From Microvirga sp. (lineage in GTDB: Bacteria; Pseudomonadota; Alphaproteobacteria; Rhizobiales; Beijerinckiaceae), in NCBI RefSeq assembly GCF_014699075.1, contig NZ_JACXAB010000005.1, forward strand, positions 186,001-250,000: a DNA stretch of 64,000 bases, written 5' to 3'. Below the pieces are notes generated by a model. The model saw only the letters and a list, made by a program, of their open reading frames with translations. It had not been told where the DNA came from and did not search any database. Below, piece by piece: positions 7,908 through 16,744 of the stretch (position 1 is its first letter; every line of letters begins with the position of its first letter). A program made the translations under genes and the position numbers.

Positions 7908-8641
7908 GACCTGTCGTCGCCACTCTTGTCGGCGTTGGAAAAGATTGATTGAAGGGACGCGAGGTACTGCATCTGCATCTCGCGTCCTTTCTCCATCATC
8001 TCATCGAGGGAAGTGGGCGAGGATTGCGGCTCCGGTTTCGGCGGCTCCGCCGGCGGAGGCATCTGGAAGAAGCCAGCAAACATCTCCTCGAAAGGATTGG
8101 CCGGCTTCTTCTCAGGCGAAGCGGCCTTCATCCAGTTCGTCCAGAGATCGGCCCACGGATTGGTGGCTGACGGAACCTGCTGGCTATCCTTCGGCTTAGC
8201 GAAATTCTGGAATGCCTGCGTGTGCGCCATCATCCACTGGGATGTCCCCCCTGCCAGGATTCCGGCAAGCACCGGCAGCAATTGCTGCATGGTGTCGGCG
8301 CTGATGCCTGCGTAGCCGGCAGCCTGGTGCGCCACGCGTCGGCTGACCTCGTCGGAGCCGAAGATCCGGTCGAGCAGCTGCTGGCCTTGCTCCTGCGCCT
8401 GAGGCGTGAAAGGGTTGCCGGCCGCCTGCCAGAAATTCTGATAGGCCCCTCCCATCATGGATTGAAGCACGCGCGTCGGATCGCTCGAGGCCATGGCGTG
8501 CTGGAGCCCCATGGCAAAAGCCGGCATGAAGGCCGCCATGGTCCGCTGCGGCTGGTCGTCGGAGAGATTGAACTGCCGTGCGAGCGCATCCAGGGCTGCA
8601 CTGGTTTGCGCCTGTCGCATTAGATCGAACCAGTTGAACAT
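7904..8641 (-). CDS. DUF937-like protein
   Basis: The 245-residue soluble protein starts MFNWFDLMRQAQ, with GGAGGAGG six bases upstream, and contains a DUF937-like segment around QQLLPVLAGILAGGTSQWM. The first 130 residues are helical and rich in Gln, Met and Ala; the C-terminal third is proline-rich (PPPAEPPKPEPQSSPTS) and ends in an amphipathic helix. No catalytic motif is visible. It is the last gene of an operon with a MATE pump and a CPA2 antiporter, 36 bases behind the pump gene, so a link to membrane transport or envelope stress is possible but unproved. Confidence 0.6.
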   Translation of the reverse strand: MFNWFDLMRQAQTSAALDALARQFNLSDDQPQRTMAAFMPAFAMGLQHAMASSDPTRVLQSMMGGAYQNFWQAAGNPFTPQAQEQGQQLLDRIFGSDEVSRRVAHQAAGYAGISADTMQQLLPVLAGILAGGTSQWMMAHTQAFQNFAKPKDSQQVPSATNPWADLWTNWMKAASPEKKPANPFEEMFAGFFQMPPPAEPPKPEPQSSPTSLDEMMEKGREMQMQYLASLQSIFSNADKSGDDRS

Positions 8642-8677
8642 TGCAGCCTCCTCCAAACAGATGCCCACACCTGACAG

Positions 8678-10057
8678 TCAGGCGGCAGGAACAGCTTGCC
8701 TCTCCAGGCGCCGGATTGTCCAGAACGCCGTGATGATGGCTGCAATGCCGAACGCAACGGAGCCGAGTCCGATGCCGACGAGAGCCCCCTTCGGGCCTGC
8801 CATCTGGGCGCCGAAATAGGCGAATGGAATCATGCCGAGGGTCGCGCGGCCCCAGTTGAAGAAGGTCGACAGCAGGGGATGGCCGAGATTGTTGAACGAG
8901 GCGTTCGACACCAGGACGAGGCCGATGAACAGCCAGATGAAGCCGCTGAGCTGGCAGAAGAACTGTACGAGCTCGGCCGTCTGCTGGGGGGCATTGAAGG
9001 CACGGGTCAGCGGCACCTGCACGAGGAACAGGATGAGCCAGACGCAAGCTACATAGACCACCGTGATGGTGAGGGCATCCTTCAGGATCTGCTTCATGCG
9101 ATCGTAGCGCTGCGCACCCCAGTTCTGTCCGAGCACGGGGCCGATGGCGCCCGCGAGCGCGAACAGGCCGGCAAAGGCCACCGGCGTTACCCGATCGATG
9201 ATGGCGGAGGCCGCAATGACCTCGTCCCCGAACCGGGCGACGACGCCCGTGAAGAACGCATTCGCCGCAGGAGCCGCGATGTTGGTCAGGATGGCGGGAA
9301 TCGCAATGGCCAGGAAGGGCCGCGCATCATGCCGCAATCCCTTCCAGGTGGGGAAGGCCAGCAGATTGTGGATGCGCGTCACATACCGGAAGCTCACATA
9401 AGCCGTCACGAACCGCGCGATTCCAATCGTCACCGCTGCGCCGTCCGACCCCATGTCGAGACCGAAGATCAGAACCGGATCGAGAACCACCGTCACGACC
9501 GCGATGGACAAGGTGGCGTACATGGCGCGTTTGGCGTCGCCCACGGCGCGCAATACCGTGGAGAGGCCCATGCTGAGTGCCATCACGGCGTTGGACGGCA
9601 GTGCGATCCAGAGAAAGCTCAGGGCAACGTCGTAGGTCCGGTCATGTCCGCCCAATGCTTTCAGGATAACGGGGAGCATGAGCAGAACGATCACGCTGAC
9701 CACGGCAGCAATCAGCGTCATGAGAATGCTGCATGATGTCGCCAGCCGTCGCGCATCATCGGGCCGGCGCGCGCCGAGCGCGCGCGAGACGAGCGCTCCG
9801 ATGGGGATCATCAGGCCCACATTGATCGAGATGGTGAAGAACATCACCACAGTGGCGAGGCCGACGCCCGCTGTCATGCTCGGATCGTTGAGCCACGAGA
9901 TGTAGAGGAGCGATACCAGATCGACGATGAAGATCGCCACAAGTCCAGCCGCGCTGGTTCCCGTCATGACGAGCACATGACGCATGGTGGAACCGACGAC
10001 AAAGCGCGGCGTATCGGCCTTGCGGCCCAATTCTTCCGTCGAAGGACTTGCGTCCAT
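8678..10057 (-). CDS. MATE-family multidrug efflux transporter
   Basis: The 459-residue protein shows twelve hydrophobic segments in two similar halves and the MatE-type elements PIGALVSRALGARR (after the second segment) and GPVLGQNWGAQRYDR (middle), both typical of NorM/DinF-like sodium- or proton-coupled drug exporters. I place the start at ATG 10057, which shares one base with the stop of the antiporter gene (TGATG), so the two are translationally coupled. The substrate range is unknown. The neighbour downstream is the DUF937-like gene. Confidence 0.9.
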   Translation of the reverse strand: MDASPSTEELGRKADTPRFVVGSTMRHVLVMTGTSAAGLVAIFIVDLVSLLYISWLNDPSMTAGVGLATVVMFFTISINVGLMIPIGALVSRALGARRPDDARRLATSCSILMTLIAAVVSVIVLLMLPVILKALGGHDRTYDVALSFLWIALPSNAVMALSMGLSTVLRAVGDAKRAMYATLSIAVVTVVLDPVLIFGLDMGSDGAAVTIGIARFVTAYVSFRYVTRIHNLLAFPTWKGLRHDARPFLAIAIPAILTNIAAPAANAFFTGVVARFGDEVIAASAIIDRVTPVAFAGLFALAGAIGPVLGQNWGAQRYDRMKQILKDALTITVVYVACVWLILFLVQVPLTRAFNAPQQTAELVQFFCQLSGFIWLFIGLVLVSNASFNNLGHPLLSTFFNWGRATLGMIPFAYFGAQMAGPKGALVGIGLGSVAFGIAAIITAFWTIRRLERQAVPAA

Positions 10058-11904
10058 CAAATGACCCCTTCGCCGAGGATGTCGCGTGTCTCAGGGCTGA
10101 GAGCCCTCGCCTTGCCGGCGGGAGCCGTGAGCGGCTCGGGGGTAATCTTGGAGCCCACCATGAGTTCCGCTCCACCCATCGTGCCAACCTCCTTTTGCAG
10201 GACAAGGCGGGCAATGTCGCGCTTGCGGACATCGTTGGCAGCTTGGGCGGCCATTTCGGGATCCGTCCCGAGTTCCTCCAGGGCCGCGCGCCCGAACACG
10301 ATGGCGGATTCGAACACTTCACGGATCTGGTAATCCACATCCCGGTTCATGAGCTCGATCGCGTGAATGCGGTCGTAGGCGCGCACGAAGCTGCGGGCGT
10401 TCTGGAAATTCTCGTGAATGATCTCAATGATCTTCACCATGGCTTCCTGATTGTCGATGCAGATGCAGATCATCTCGGCCTTCTCGGCGCCTGCTGCGCG
10501 AAGCACGTCGAGACGGGTTCCGTCGCCGTAATAGACCTGAAGGCCGAAGCGCCCTGCGTCGCGGATGCGCTCCACATCGCTGTCGATCACCGTCGCCTGG
10601 ATGCCCTGGGTCAACAGAACCTGGTTCACGATCTGCCCGAACCGCCCGAAGCCGATCACGAGAACGCGGCTCTCGAGCTCGCCTTCGGGAACGTTCAGCC
10701 CGTGCAGATCCGGCTCGTCTGCGCCCGCATGATGGTTCCTGAGAAGCCTCTCGATGAGCGTCGACAGGAGCGGCCCCAACAGCATGGTAATGGCGGCAAG
10801 GGCGGTCAGCGGCTGCGCCTCGGCTGGCGACATGATGCCGAGGCCTGCCGCGACCGGGATCAGCACGAATGCGAATTCGCCGGCCGTGCACAGAATCGTG
10901 CCGGACCGCAGACCGTCGCGCCAGCTTGCGCCGAACAGCCGCGACAGGACCGCGATGATGAAGGTTTTGCCCAGGAGAACGACAGGAGCTGCAAGGGCGA
11001 GCATCACCCACTGCTCGCGGACGAGGGCAAGATCGATCGACATGCCCACGCTCATGAAGAAGAGGCCCAGCAGCATGCCGCGGAAGGGCTCGATATCGGC
11101 CTCCAGCTGGTGCCGGAAATTGGATTCGGCGAGCAGCAGGCCTGCCAGGAAGGCGCCCATGGCCATGGACAGGCCGACCTCCTGCATGAGGAGCGCCGCG
11201 CCGAGCACCACAAGCAGGGCCGATGCGGTCATGACCTCACGGGCACCGCTGCGGGCGAGAATGCGGAAGAAGGGGTTGAGCCCGTAACGGCCGATCAGCA
11301 CGACGGCAGCGATACCGAGGAGCGCTATGCCAACCGCCAGAAGGCTGTCCGTGAGAGAGCCCTGGTCCCCAACCCGCGAGGCCAGCAGCGGCAGAATGGC
11401 CAGGAGCGGAACGACAGACAGGTCCTGAAACAGCAGGATCGCGAAGGAGCGCTGGCCATAGGGCGTCGGCAGATCGTTGCGCTCCCCCAGCATCTGGAGA
11501 GCGATGGCCGTGGCCGAGAGCGCGACGGCAACGCCGGTCACAAAGGAGGCCGGCGGCGAGAATCCGATGGCCATGGCCGCAGCGCCGAGGAGGATCGCCG
11601 TGATCGTCAGCTGGGCAAAGCCGAGACCGAAGATGTCGCGCTTCATCTCCCAGAGATGGGACAGCTTGAGCTCAAGCCCGATAATGAAGAGCAGAAGTAC
11701 CACCCCGAGCTCGGCCACGGTCGCAATCGTCTGCGGATCCTCCACCAGGCTCAGGCCAGACGGCCCGATGGCGACACCGGCCGCCAGATAGCCGAGCACT
11801 GCGCTCAAGCCCAAGAGCCGGAACACCGGCACGGCCACGACCGCGGCCCCGCAGAAGGTCAGGATGGGTGGAAGAAAGCTGACGTGGGATGCGGTGGATG
11901 CCAT
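10057..11904 (-). CDS. CPA2-family cation:proton antiporter (KefB/KefC-like)
   Basis: The 615-residue protein has an N-terminal Na/H-exchanger domain of about twelve membrane segments (for example LGYLAAGVAIGPSGLSLVED and VALSATAIALQMLGE) and a C-terminal cytosolic TrkA-N domain with the nucleotide-binding loop LVIGFGRFGQIVNQ and the acidic end of the second strand, VIDSD. This is the layout of the potassium efflux systems KefB/KefC and YbaL. KefC members are gated by glutathione adducts; whether this one is cannot be told. ATG 11904 gives a normal N terminus, though its ribosome-binding site is poor; the frame runs to 12009 with unlike residues. It is the first gene of a three-gene operon. 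Confidence 0.88.
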   Translation of the reverse strand: MASTASHVSFLPPILTFCGAAVVAVPVFRLLGLSAVLGYLAAGVAIGPSGLSLVEDPQTIATVAELGVVLLLFIIGLELKLSHLWEMKRDIFGLGFAQLTITAILLGAAAMAIGFSPPASFVTGVAVALSATAIALQMLGERNDLPTPYGQRSFAILLFQDLSVVPLLAILPLLASRVGDQGSLTDSLLAVGIALLGIAAVVLIGRYGLNPFFRILARSGAREVMTASALLVVLGAALLMQEVGLSMAMGAFLAGLLLAESNFRHQLEADIEPFRGMLLGLFFMSVGMSIDLALVREQWVMLALAAPVVLLGKTFIIAVLSRLFGASWRDGLRSGTILCTAGEFAFVLIPVAAGLGIMSPAEAQPLTALAAITMLLGPLLSTLIERLLRNHHAGADEPDLHGLNVPEGELESRVLVIGFGRFGQIVNQVLLTQGIQATVIDSDVERIRDAGRFGLQVYYGDGTRLDVLRAAGAEKAEMICICIDNQEAMVKIIEIIHENFQNARSFVRAYDRIHAIELMNRDVDYQIREVFESAIVFGRAALEELGTDPEMAAQAANDVRKRDIARLVLQKEVGTMGGAELMVGSKITPEPLTAPAGKARALSPETRDILGEGVI

Positions 11905-12017
11905 GGGGATCAAAGGTGGTGAGGGACTGTTGCACCGTTGTAGGGATTCTTGGTCGCAGGCGCGAGCGTTTCTTGATGGGGCCCAAGTCTGTTTCGTGCC
12001 GCATCGCACGCTCTATT

Positions 12018-12188
12018 CCCTCCCCCTTGCGGGGAGGGGCAGGGGTGGGGGTGGTGAGACTGGGTGTGCGACCTATTCAGTCAGGCGCTGTATTGACAGG
12101 TCACTCTATGGAGCAGACACAGCGCTCCGACTTTTCGACCCCCACCCCGGTCGCTGCCGCGACCACCCCTCCCCGCAAGGGGAGGGAG
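12018..12188. repeat. REPIN-like inverted pair in the 361-base gap before ispH
   Basis: The gap between the antiporter and ispH holds two mirror copies of a GC-rich palindrome: CCCCTTGCGGGGAGGGG near 12024 and its complement CCCCTCCCCGCAAGGGG near 12167, each extended by a run of GGGGTGGGGGT or its complement. This is the arrangement of REPIN elements, where two REP sequences lie in opposite orientation around a short spacer. Nothing else is recognisable in the gap. Confidence 0.7.
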
Positions 12189-12265
12189 CAGCGCATCATC
12201 CCCGCCGCGAATAAGCGTCGCTCCCGCTTGACAGGAGGGGCCTCGTCTCGCCACATCGCCTCATC

Positions 12266-13225
12266 ATGACGAAGCCACCCCTCGACATTCTGCTCTGTGC
12301 CCCGCGCGGCTTCTGCGCCGGGGTCGTCCGTGCCATCGATGCTGTCGAAAAGGCGCTGGCGATCCATGGGGCACCGGTCTATGTGCGCCACGAGATCGTG
12401 CACAACAAATACGTGGTGGAAAACCTGAAGCGGAAGGGTGCCGTCTTCGTCCGGGAGCTCGATGAGGTGCCCGATACGGATGCCCCGGTGATCTTCTCGG
12501 CCCATGGCGTCGCCAAGTCGGTGCCCGAGGCGGCTCAGGCCCGCAACCTGTTTGCCATCGACGCCACCTGTCCGCTGGTGACCAAGGTCCACCGGGAGGC
12601 GCAGGTCCATTTCAAGCGTGGCCGTCACATCATCCTGATCGGCCATGCCGGCCACCCCGAGGTCGTCGGCACCATGGGCCAGCTGCCCGAAGGCGCCGTC
12701 ACCCTGGTCGAGACCGTGGACGACATTGCCCGGCTTGAGCCGATAGACCCCACCAATCTCGCCTTCGTGACCCAGACAACCCTGTCCGTGGACGATACTC
12801 AGGACATGGTGTACGCCCTCAAAGGCCGCTTCCCCTCCATCGTTGGACCGCACAAGGAAGACATCTGCTACGCCACCACCAACCGGCAGGGCGCCGTCAA
12901 GCGGGTGGCCCCGCAGGTCGAGGCCATGATCGTGGTGGGCTCGCCCAATTCCTCCAACTCCCAGCGCCTGCGGGAGGTCGCGGAGCGCGAGGGCTGCCCC
13001 GTCGTCCGCCTGATCCTGCGGGCCGAGGACATCGACTGGAGCCTGTACGGCAACATCCGGAGCCTCGGCATCACGGCAGGCGCCTCCGCGCCTGAGGTCC
13101 TGGTGGAGGAGATCATCGATGCCTTCGCCGAGCGCTACACGGTCTCCGTCGAGAGTGTGACGACGGCGGACGAGAGCGTGTTCTTTCCTTTGCCGCGCGA
13201 GTTGCGTGAGCAGGCGGCGGAGTAA
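12266..13225 (+). CDS. ispH: 4-hydroxy-3-methylbut-2-enyl diphosphate reductase
   Basis: IspH catalyses the last step of the non-mevalonate (MEP) isoprenoid pathway, turning HMBPP into isopentenyl and dimethylallyl diphosphate. The 319-residue protein has the three iron-sulfur cysteines in their family contexts: RGFCAG at residue 17, [11 protein letters not shown] near 109, and [11 protein letters not shown] near 205. The substrate-binding segment [11 protein letters not shown] is also intact. It is the first gene of a tight group ispH-thrB-rnhA, with only three bases before thrB. The same set is found together in other rhizobial genomes as I remember them. Confidence 0.97.
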   Translation: MTKPPLDILLCAPRGFCAGVVRAIDAVEKALAIHGAPVYVRHEIVHNKYVVENLKRKGAVFVRELDEVPDTDAPVIFSAHGVAKSVPEAAQARNLFAIDATCPLVTKVHREAQVHFKRGRHIILIGHAGHPEVVGTMGQLPEGAVTLVETVDDIARLEPIDPTNLAFVTQTTLSVDDTQDMVYALKGRFPSIVGPHKEDICYATTNRQGAVKRVAPQVEAMIVVGSPNSSNSQRLREVAEREGCPVVRLILRAEDIDWSLYGNIRSLGITAGASAPEVLVEEIIDAFAERYTVSVESVTTADESVFFPLPRELREQAAE

Positions 13226-13228
13226 ACG

Positions 13229-14194
13229 GTGGCGGTCTATACGGAAGTCAGCGACGAGGAGCTCTCAGGCTTTCTCGAAACCTACGATATCGGCACGGTA
13301 CTCTCCTACAAGGGCATCGCCGAGGGGGTGGAGAACACCAATTATTTCCTCCACACCACGAAGGGCTCCTACATCCTGACCCTCTACGAGAAGCGGGTGC
13401 GGGAGGCCGATCTGCCCTTCTTCCTCGGCCTGATGCAGCATCTGGCCCGCAAGGGGCTGAACTGCCCGCTGCCGGTAAACAACCGACGGGGCGAGCCCTT
13501 GGGCCGGGTTTCCGGGCGGCCCGCCGTCATCATCACGTTCCTGGAAGGCATCGCGGTGCGTCGCCCGACGGCCCAGCATTGCGGGGCCCTCGGCGGCGCC
13601 TTGGCGCGGCTGCACCTGGCGGGGCAGGATTTCGATGGGCACAGGCCCAATGCCCTCACCGTTGAGGCCTGGGCGCTGCTCTTCGCCCAGGCCGAGGCCC
13701 AGGCCGATACAGTCTCCCAAGGCTTGGTTGAGCGGACCCGGCGGGAGCTGGCGAATCTCGAGGCCTCCTGGCCCCGTGGCCTGCCCTCCGGCATCATTCA
13801 TGCGGATCTCTTCACCGACAACGTGTTCTTCATCGGTTCCGAGGTGTCGGGGCTCATCGATTTCTATTTCGCCTGCACGGATGCCTTCGCCTATGACGTG
13901 GCCATCTGCCTGAATGCCTGGTGCTTCGAGATCGACGGCTCGTTCAACCTCACCAAGGGCCAAGCCATGCTGGCGGGCTATCAGGCTGTGCGCCGTCTGA
14001 ATGCGGAGGAGGTCGAGGCGCTGCCGACTCTCTGCCGCGGCTCGGCCATGCGCTTCATGCTGACCCGGCTGGTGGACTGGCTCAACGTGCCGCCGGGCGC
14101 GCTGGTGAAGCCCAAGGATCCGCTGGAATATGACCGCAAGCTCAACTTCCACCGGCATGTGAAACACGCGCGAGAATATGGACTTGAAGCATGA
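13229..14194 (+). CDS. thrB: Homoserine kinase (aminoglycoside-phosphotransferase fold)
   Basis: The 321-residue protein belongs to the alphaproteobacterial type of homoserine kinase that uses the protein-kinase-like APH fold instead of the GHMP fold. Visible elements are GVENTNYFL in the nucleotide loop, the catalytic loop [13 protein letters not shown], and the metal-binding [15 protein letters not shown]. It phosphorylates L-homoserine for threonine synthesis; threonine synthase is encoded at 21-22 kb. Translation begins at GTG 13229, three bases after ispH ends, and the stop overlaps rnhA by four bases (ATGA), so the three genes form one operon. Confidence 0.93.
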   Translation: MAVYTEVSDEELSGFLETYDIGTVLSYKGIAEGVENTNYFLHTTKGSYILTLYEKRVREADLPFFLGLMQHLARKGLNCPLPVNNRRGEPLGRVSGRPAVIITFLEGIAVRRPTAQHCGALGGALARLHLAGQDFDGHRPNALTVEAWALLFAQAEAQADTVSQGLVERTRRELANLEASWPRGLPSGIIHADLFTDNVFFIGSEVSGLIDFYFACTDAFAYDVAICLNAWCFEIDGSFNLTKGQAMLAGYQAVRRLNAEEVEALPTLCRGSAMRFMLTRLVDWLNVPPGALVKPKDPLEYDRKLNFHRHVKHAREYGLEA

Positions 14195-14658
14195 GTGATA
14201 CCAAGCGCGTGATGATCTATACCGACGGCGCCTGCTCGGGAAATCCCGGGCCAGGCGGCTGGGGCGCGATCCTGCTCTTCGACGGACGCGAGAAGGAAGT
14301 TTCCGGCGGGGAGGCGCATACCACCAACAACCGCATGGAGATCCGGGCCGCCATCGAAGGGCTGAACGCCCTCAAGCGCGCCTGCGCGGTCGATCTGTTC
14401 ACGGATTCCCAGTATGTGCGCCAGGGCATCACCCAGTGGATGCACAACTGGAAGCGGCGCGGCTGGCGCACCGCCGACAACAAGCCGGTGAAGAACGAGG
14501 ATCTCTGGCGGGAACTGGACGAAGCGGCTTCCCGCCACGACGTCGCCTGGCACTGGGTGAAGGGCCACGCGGACGACCCGATCAATATCCGCGTCGACGA
14601 GCTGGCGGTGGCTGCGATGCAGCCGTTCAAGAAAAACGGCCGGAGGGCGAGCGCCTAG
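14191..14658 (+). CDS. rnhA: Ribonuclease HI
   Basis: RNase HI cleaves the RNA strand of RNA-DNA hybrids. The 155-residue protein has all four catalytic acids in place: D12 in [18 protein letters not shown]50 in [14 protein letters not shown]72 in FTDSQYV, and the aspartate of NIRVDELA near residue 136, with the histidine of VKGHADD. The basic segment NWKRRGWR corresponds to the substrate-binding handle. It overlaps thrB by four bases. A hairpin with arms CGGAGGGC and GCCCTCCG spans its stop codon. A second RNase H (rnhB) lies at 54.6 kb. Confidence 0.97.
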   Translation: MSDTKRVMIYTDGACSGNPGPGGWGAILLFDGREKEVSGGEAHTTNNRMEIRAAIEGLNALKRACAVDLFTDSQYVRQGITQWMHNWKRRGWRTADNKPVKNEDLWRELDEAASRHDVAWHWVKGHADDPINIRVDELAVAAMQPFKKNGRRASA

Positions 14659-14688
14659 CCCTCCGACCGTTAAGGATCAGAGATCCTT
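14641..14688. terminator. Two hairpins between rnhA and the convergent peroxiredoxin gene
   Basis: One stem is CGGAGGGC (14641-14648) with GCCCTCCG (14658-14665), spanning the rnhA stop. The second is AAGGATC (14672-14678) with GATCCTT (14682-14688) and a three-base loop, overlapping the peroxiredoxin stop. There is no long T run, so termination is probable only from the position between convergent genes. Confidence 0.4.
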
Positions 14689-15159
14689 CAGAAGGTTCTC
14701 GGCGCCGGAATGCTGCGCCTTGGAGGGGGCGTCCTCCACGTTCAACGCCTGCACCACGCCGTCCTCGACCACCATGGAATAGCGCTGCGAGCGGGTGCCG
14801 AGGCCGAAGCCAGCCCCGTCCATGGACAGGCCGATGGCCTTGGCGAAATCCGCATTGCCGTCGGAGAGGAACTCGATGCCTTCGGCCTCGGAGGCCTTGC
14901 CCCAGGCTTCCAGAACGAACACGTCGTTGACCGAGGTCACGAGGATCGCGTCGACACCCTTGGCCAGGATCTCGTCCTTCTTCTGCACGTAGCCGGGCAG
15001 GTGGTTGCGATGGCAGGTAGGCGTGAAGGCGCCGGGGACGGCGACGAGAACCACCTTCCGGCCCTTGAAGAGGTCGTCCGTGGTCTTCGCCACGGGTCCA
15101 TCGGATGTCATGACGCGGAAGGTAACCTGGGGCAGGCGTTCGCCGACCTGAATGGGCAT
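14677..15159 (-). CDS. Peroxiredoxin of the Prx5 (atypical/hybrid) family
   Basis: The 160-residue protein has the peroxidatic motif VPGAFTPTCHRNHLPGY, in which the cysteine of PTC attacks peroxides; the following H-x-x-H-x-P-G-Y context is that of Prx5/AhpE-like peroxiredoxins. It has no second conserved cysteine in the C-terminal part, so it most likely works as a one-Cys enzyme regenerated by glutathione or glutaredoxin. Length is normal. It is convergent to rnhA and transcribed alone. Confidence 0.92.
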   Translation of the reverse strand: MPIQVGERLPQVTFRVMTSDGPVAKTTDDLFKGRKVVLVAVPGAFTPTCHRNHLPGYVQKKDEILAKGVDAILVTSVNDVFVLEAWGKASEAEGIEFLSDGNADFAKAIGLSMDGAGFGLGTRSQRYSMVVEDGVVQALNVEDAPSKAQHSGAENLLKDL

Positions 15160-15198
15160 GGATGGTTCTCCAAAGCTATGCCGTTGAATGCATGATTC

Positions 15199-16026
15199 CT
15201 AGCGCGGCAGGCCCCCCGCGTCGAGGCTGACTTCCGTCTCGATGGCCTTGTCCCCGGCCACCAGCGTCAGGCGCACGGGAACGGAGCCTGAGGCGTCCTT
15301 GGGCTTCTCCTCGACCGTGACGGTGAAGCGGTCGCCGTCAACCGGATGGGAGGTGGACAGGAACCAGTTCTCCGGTCCCTCGGGGAAGAGGGCGGGCTTC
15401 GTGCCCGGCGGCGCCCGGACGGTAACCGCAAAGGCCGGCTTGTCCTGGGCGAGGGGAGCGACGGACAGGATCGACAGATCGGCCTGGGCTCCCAAGGCTT
15501 GAGGGAGGGGAACCTTGGCCAGGGCTGTCTCGATGGCTTTGCGTTCGGAATCGGCGCCGGTTAGATCCAAGGTCATGTCCGCATGGGCCGGGATGCAGAT
15601 GTCGTTGCAGACCCCGTATTCCAGCGCCAGGACGAGCTTGACAGGCTTTGCCGGATCCTTGGCCTTCACGAGGATCGGGATCACGGCCTGCTTGCCGTAG
15701 ACATAGGCGACGCCTGCCGCATCCACATGCCGCTTGGGGGCAGGCCACCGGATCTCGGTGCTCGCCACGTTCTCCGATCCCGACCAGTCGAACCGTGGTG
15801 GCAGGCCGGAATCGCCCGGATTGCGCCAGTAGGTCTTGAAGCCCTGGTCGAGGGTGATCTCGACTCCGGCAAGCCAATGCTCTCCATGCTGCCCTCCACC
15901 GATCAGGCGGGCCCGGGAATGGAACCCTTGGGTTGAGGCGGAAGGCTTGACGGGTTGCGCGACGGCTGCGGCAAAGGACAAAACACAAAAAAACGCAACC
16001 GAAGCGGCGCGGAACATGGATGCCAT
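15199..16026 (-). CDS. Exported protein with DsbD N-terminal-like domain
   Basis: The 275-residue protein begins with a signal peptide (MASMFRAASVAFFCVLSF, cleavage near AVAQ) and then a domain like the periplasmic N-terminal part of DsbD (thiol:disulfide interchange), with a cysteine pair in EYGVCNDICIPA, the typical CxxxC of that domain. In DsbD this part passes electrons to periplasmic partners; here no membrane or thioredoxin domain follows, so a partner encoded elsewhere is expected. GGAGG lies about ten bases before ATG 16026. It is 39 bases upstream of the peroxiredoxin gene on the same strand, which suggests a shared redox role. Confidence 0.82.
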   Translation of the reverse strand: MASMFRAASVAFFCVLSFAAAVAQPVKPSASTQGFHSRARLIGGGQHGEHWLAGVEITLDQGFKTYWRNPGDSGLPPRFDWSGSENVASTEIRWPAPKRHVDAAGVAYVYGKQAVIPILVKAKDPAKPVKLVLALEYGVCNDICIPAHADMTLDLTGADSERKAIETALAKVPLPQALGAQADLSILSVAPLAQDKPAFAVTVRAPPGTKPALFPEGPENWFLSTSHPVDGDRFTVTVEEKPKDASGSVPVRLTLVAGDKAIETEVSLDAGGLPR

Positions 16027-16132
16027 GGAACTGACGCCTCCCTGAGGCACTTCACTTATGCGTTTATTCTCGGGTCTGCCATCCACGATCCTGTGATCGG
16101 GCGGGCGAGCCCGGCAAGGCAGATTGTAGGAT

Positions 16133-16744
16133 ATGGGCTCTCACCTTTCACCATACGGCACTGATTCAACCTACCTCGACGGGCAGCTTCTCGTGGCGAT
16201 GCCGGGGATGATGGACGAGCGTTTCGCCCGGGCCGTCGTCTTCATCTGCGCGCATTCGTCGGAGGGGGCGATGGGCATCATCCTCAACCGCCCTGCCGCC
16301 AACGTGACCATGCCCGACCTGCTGGTTCAGCTTGAGATCGTTCCCGAGGTGGAGCGCATCCGCCTGCCGCAGAAGGTAGGGACCATGCAGGTGCTCATGG
16401 GCGGCCCGGTGGAAACGAGTCGCGGCTTCGTGCTCCATTCGCCTGATTTCCACCTGGCTCAATCGACCCTGCCCATCGACGACGGCATCTGCCTGACGGC
16501 CACCATCGACATCCTGCGCGCCATCGCGGCCGGCCGCGGACCCGAGAACGCCGTACTGGCGCTGGGCTATGCCGGCTGGGGTGCGGGCCAGCTGGAGATG
16601 GAGCTGCAGGCCAACGGTTGGCTCAACACGCCGGCCGATGCGGAAATCGTGTTCAACACGGCCGCCGACGTGCGCTACGAGATGGCCCTGCGCCGGATCG
16701 GTATCGAGCCCGCCATGCTGTCCATGGAGGCCGGCCACGCCTGA
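16133..16744 (+). CDS. YqgE/AlgH family protein
   Basis: The 203-residue protein matches the UPF0301 YqgE/AlgH family, with [21 protein letters not shown] close to the N terminus, [10 protein letters not shown], and the later [14 protein letters not shown]. AlgH was linked to alginate regulation in Pseudomonas, but the biochemical role of the family is not established. The start is uncertain by a few codons, since the AGGA sequence is too close to ATG 16133. It is divergent from the DsbD-like gene and convergent with the GGDEF/EAL gene, separated from the latter by no spare bases. Confidence 0.92.
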   Translation: MGSHLSPYGTDSTYLDGQLLVAMPGMMDERFARAVVFICAHSSEGAMGIILNRPAANVTMPDLLVQLEIVPEVERIRLPQKVGTMQVLMGGPVETSRGFVLHSPDFHLAQSTLPIDDGICLTATIDILRAIAAGRGPENAVLALGYAGWGAGQLEMELQANGWLNTPADAEIVFNTAADVRYEMALRRIGIEPAMLSMEAGHA

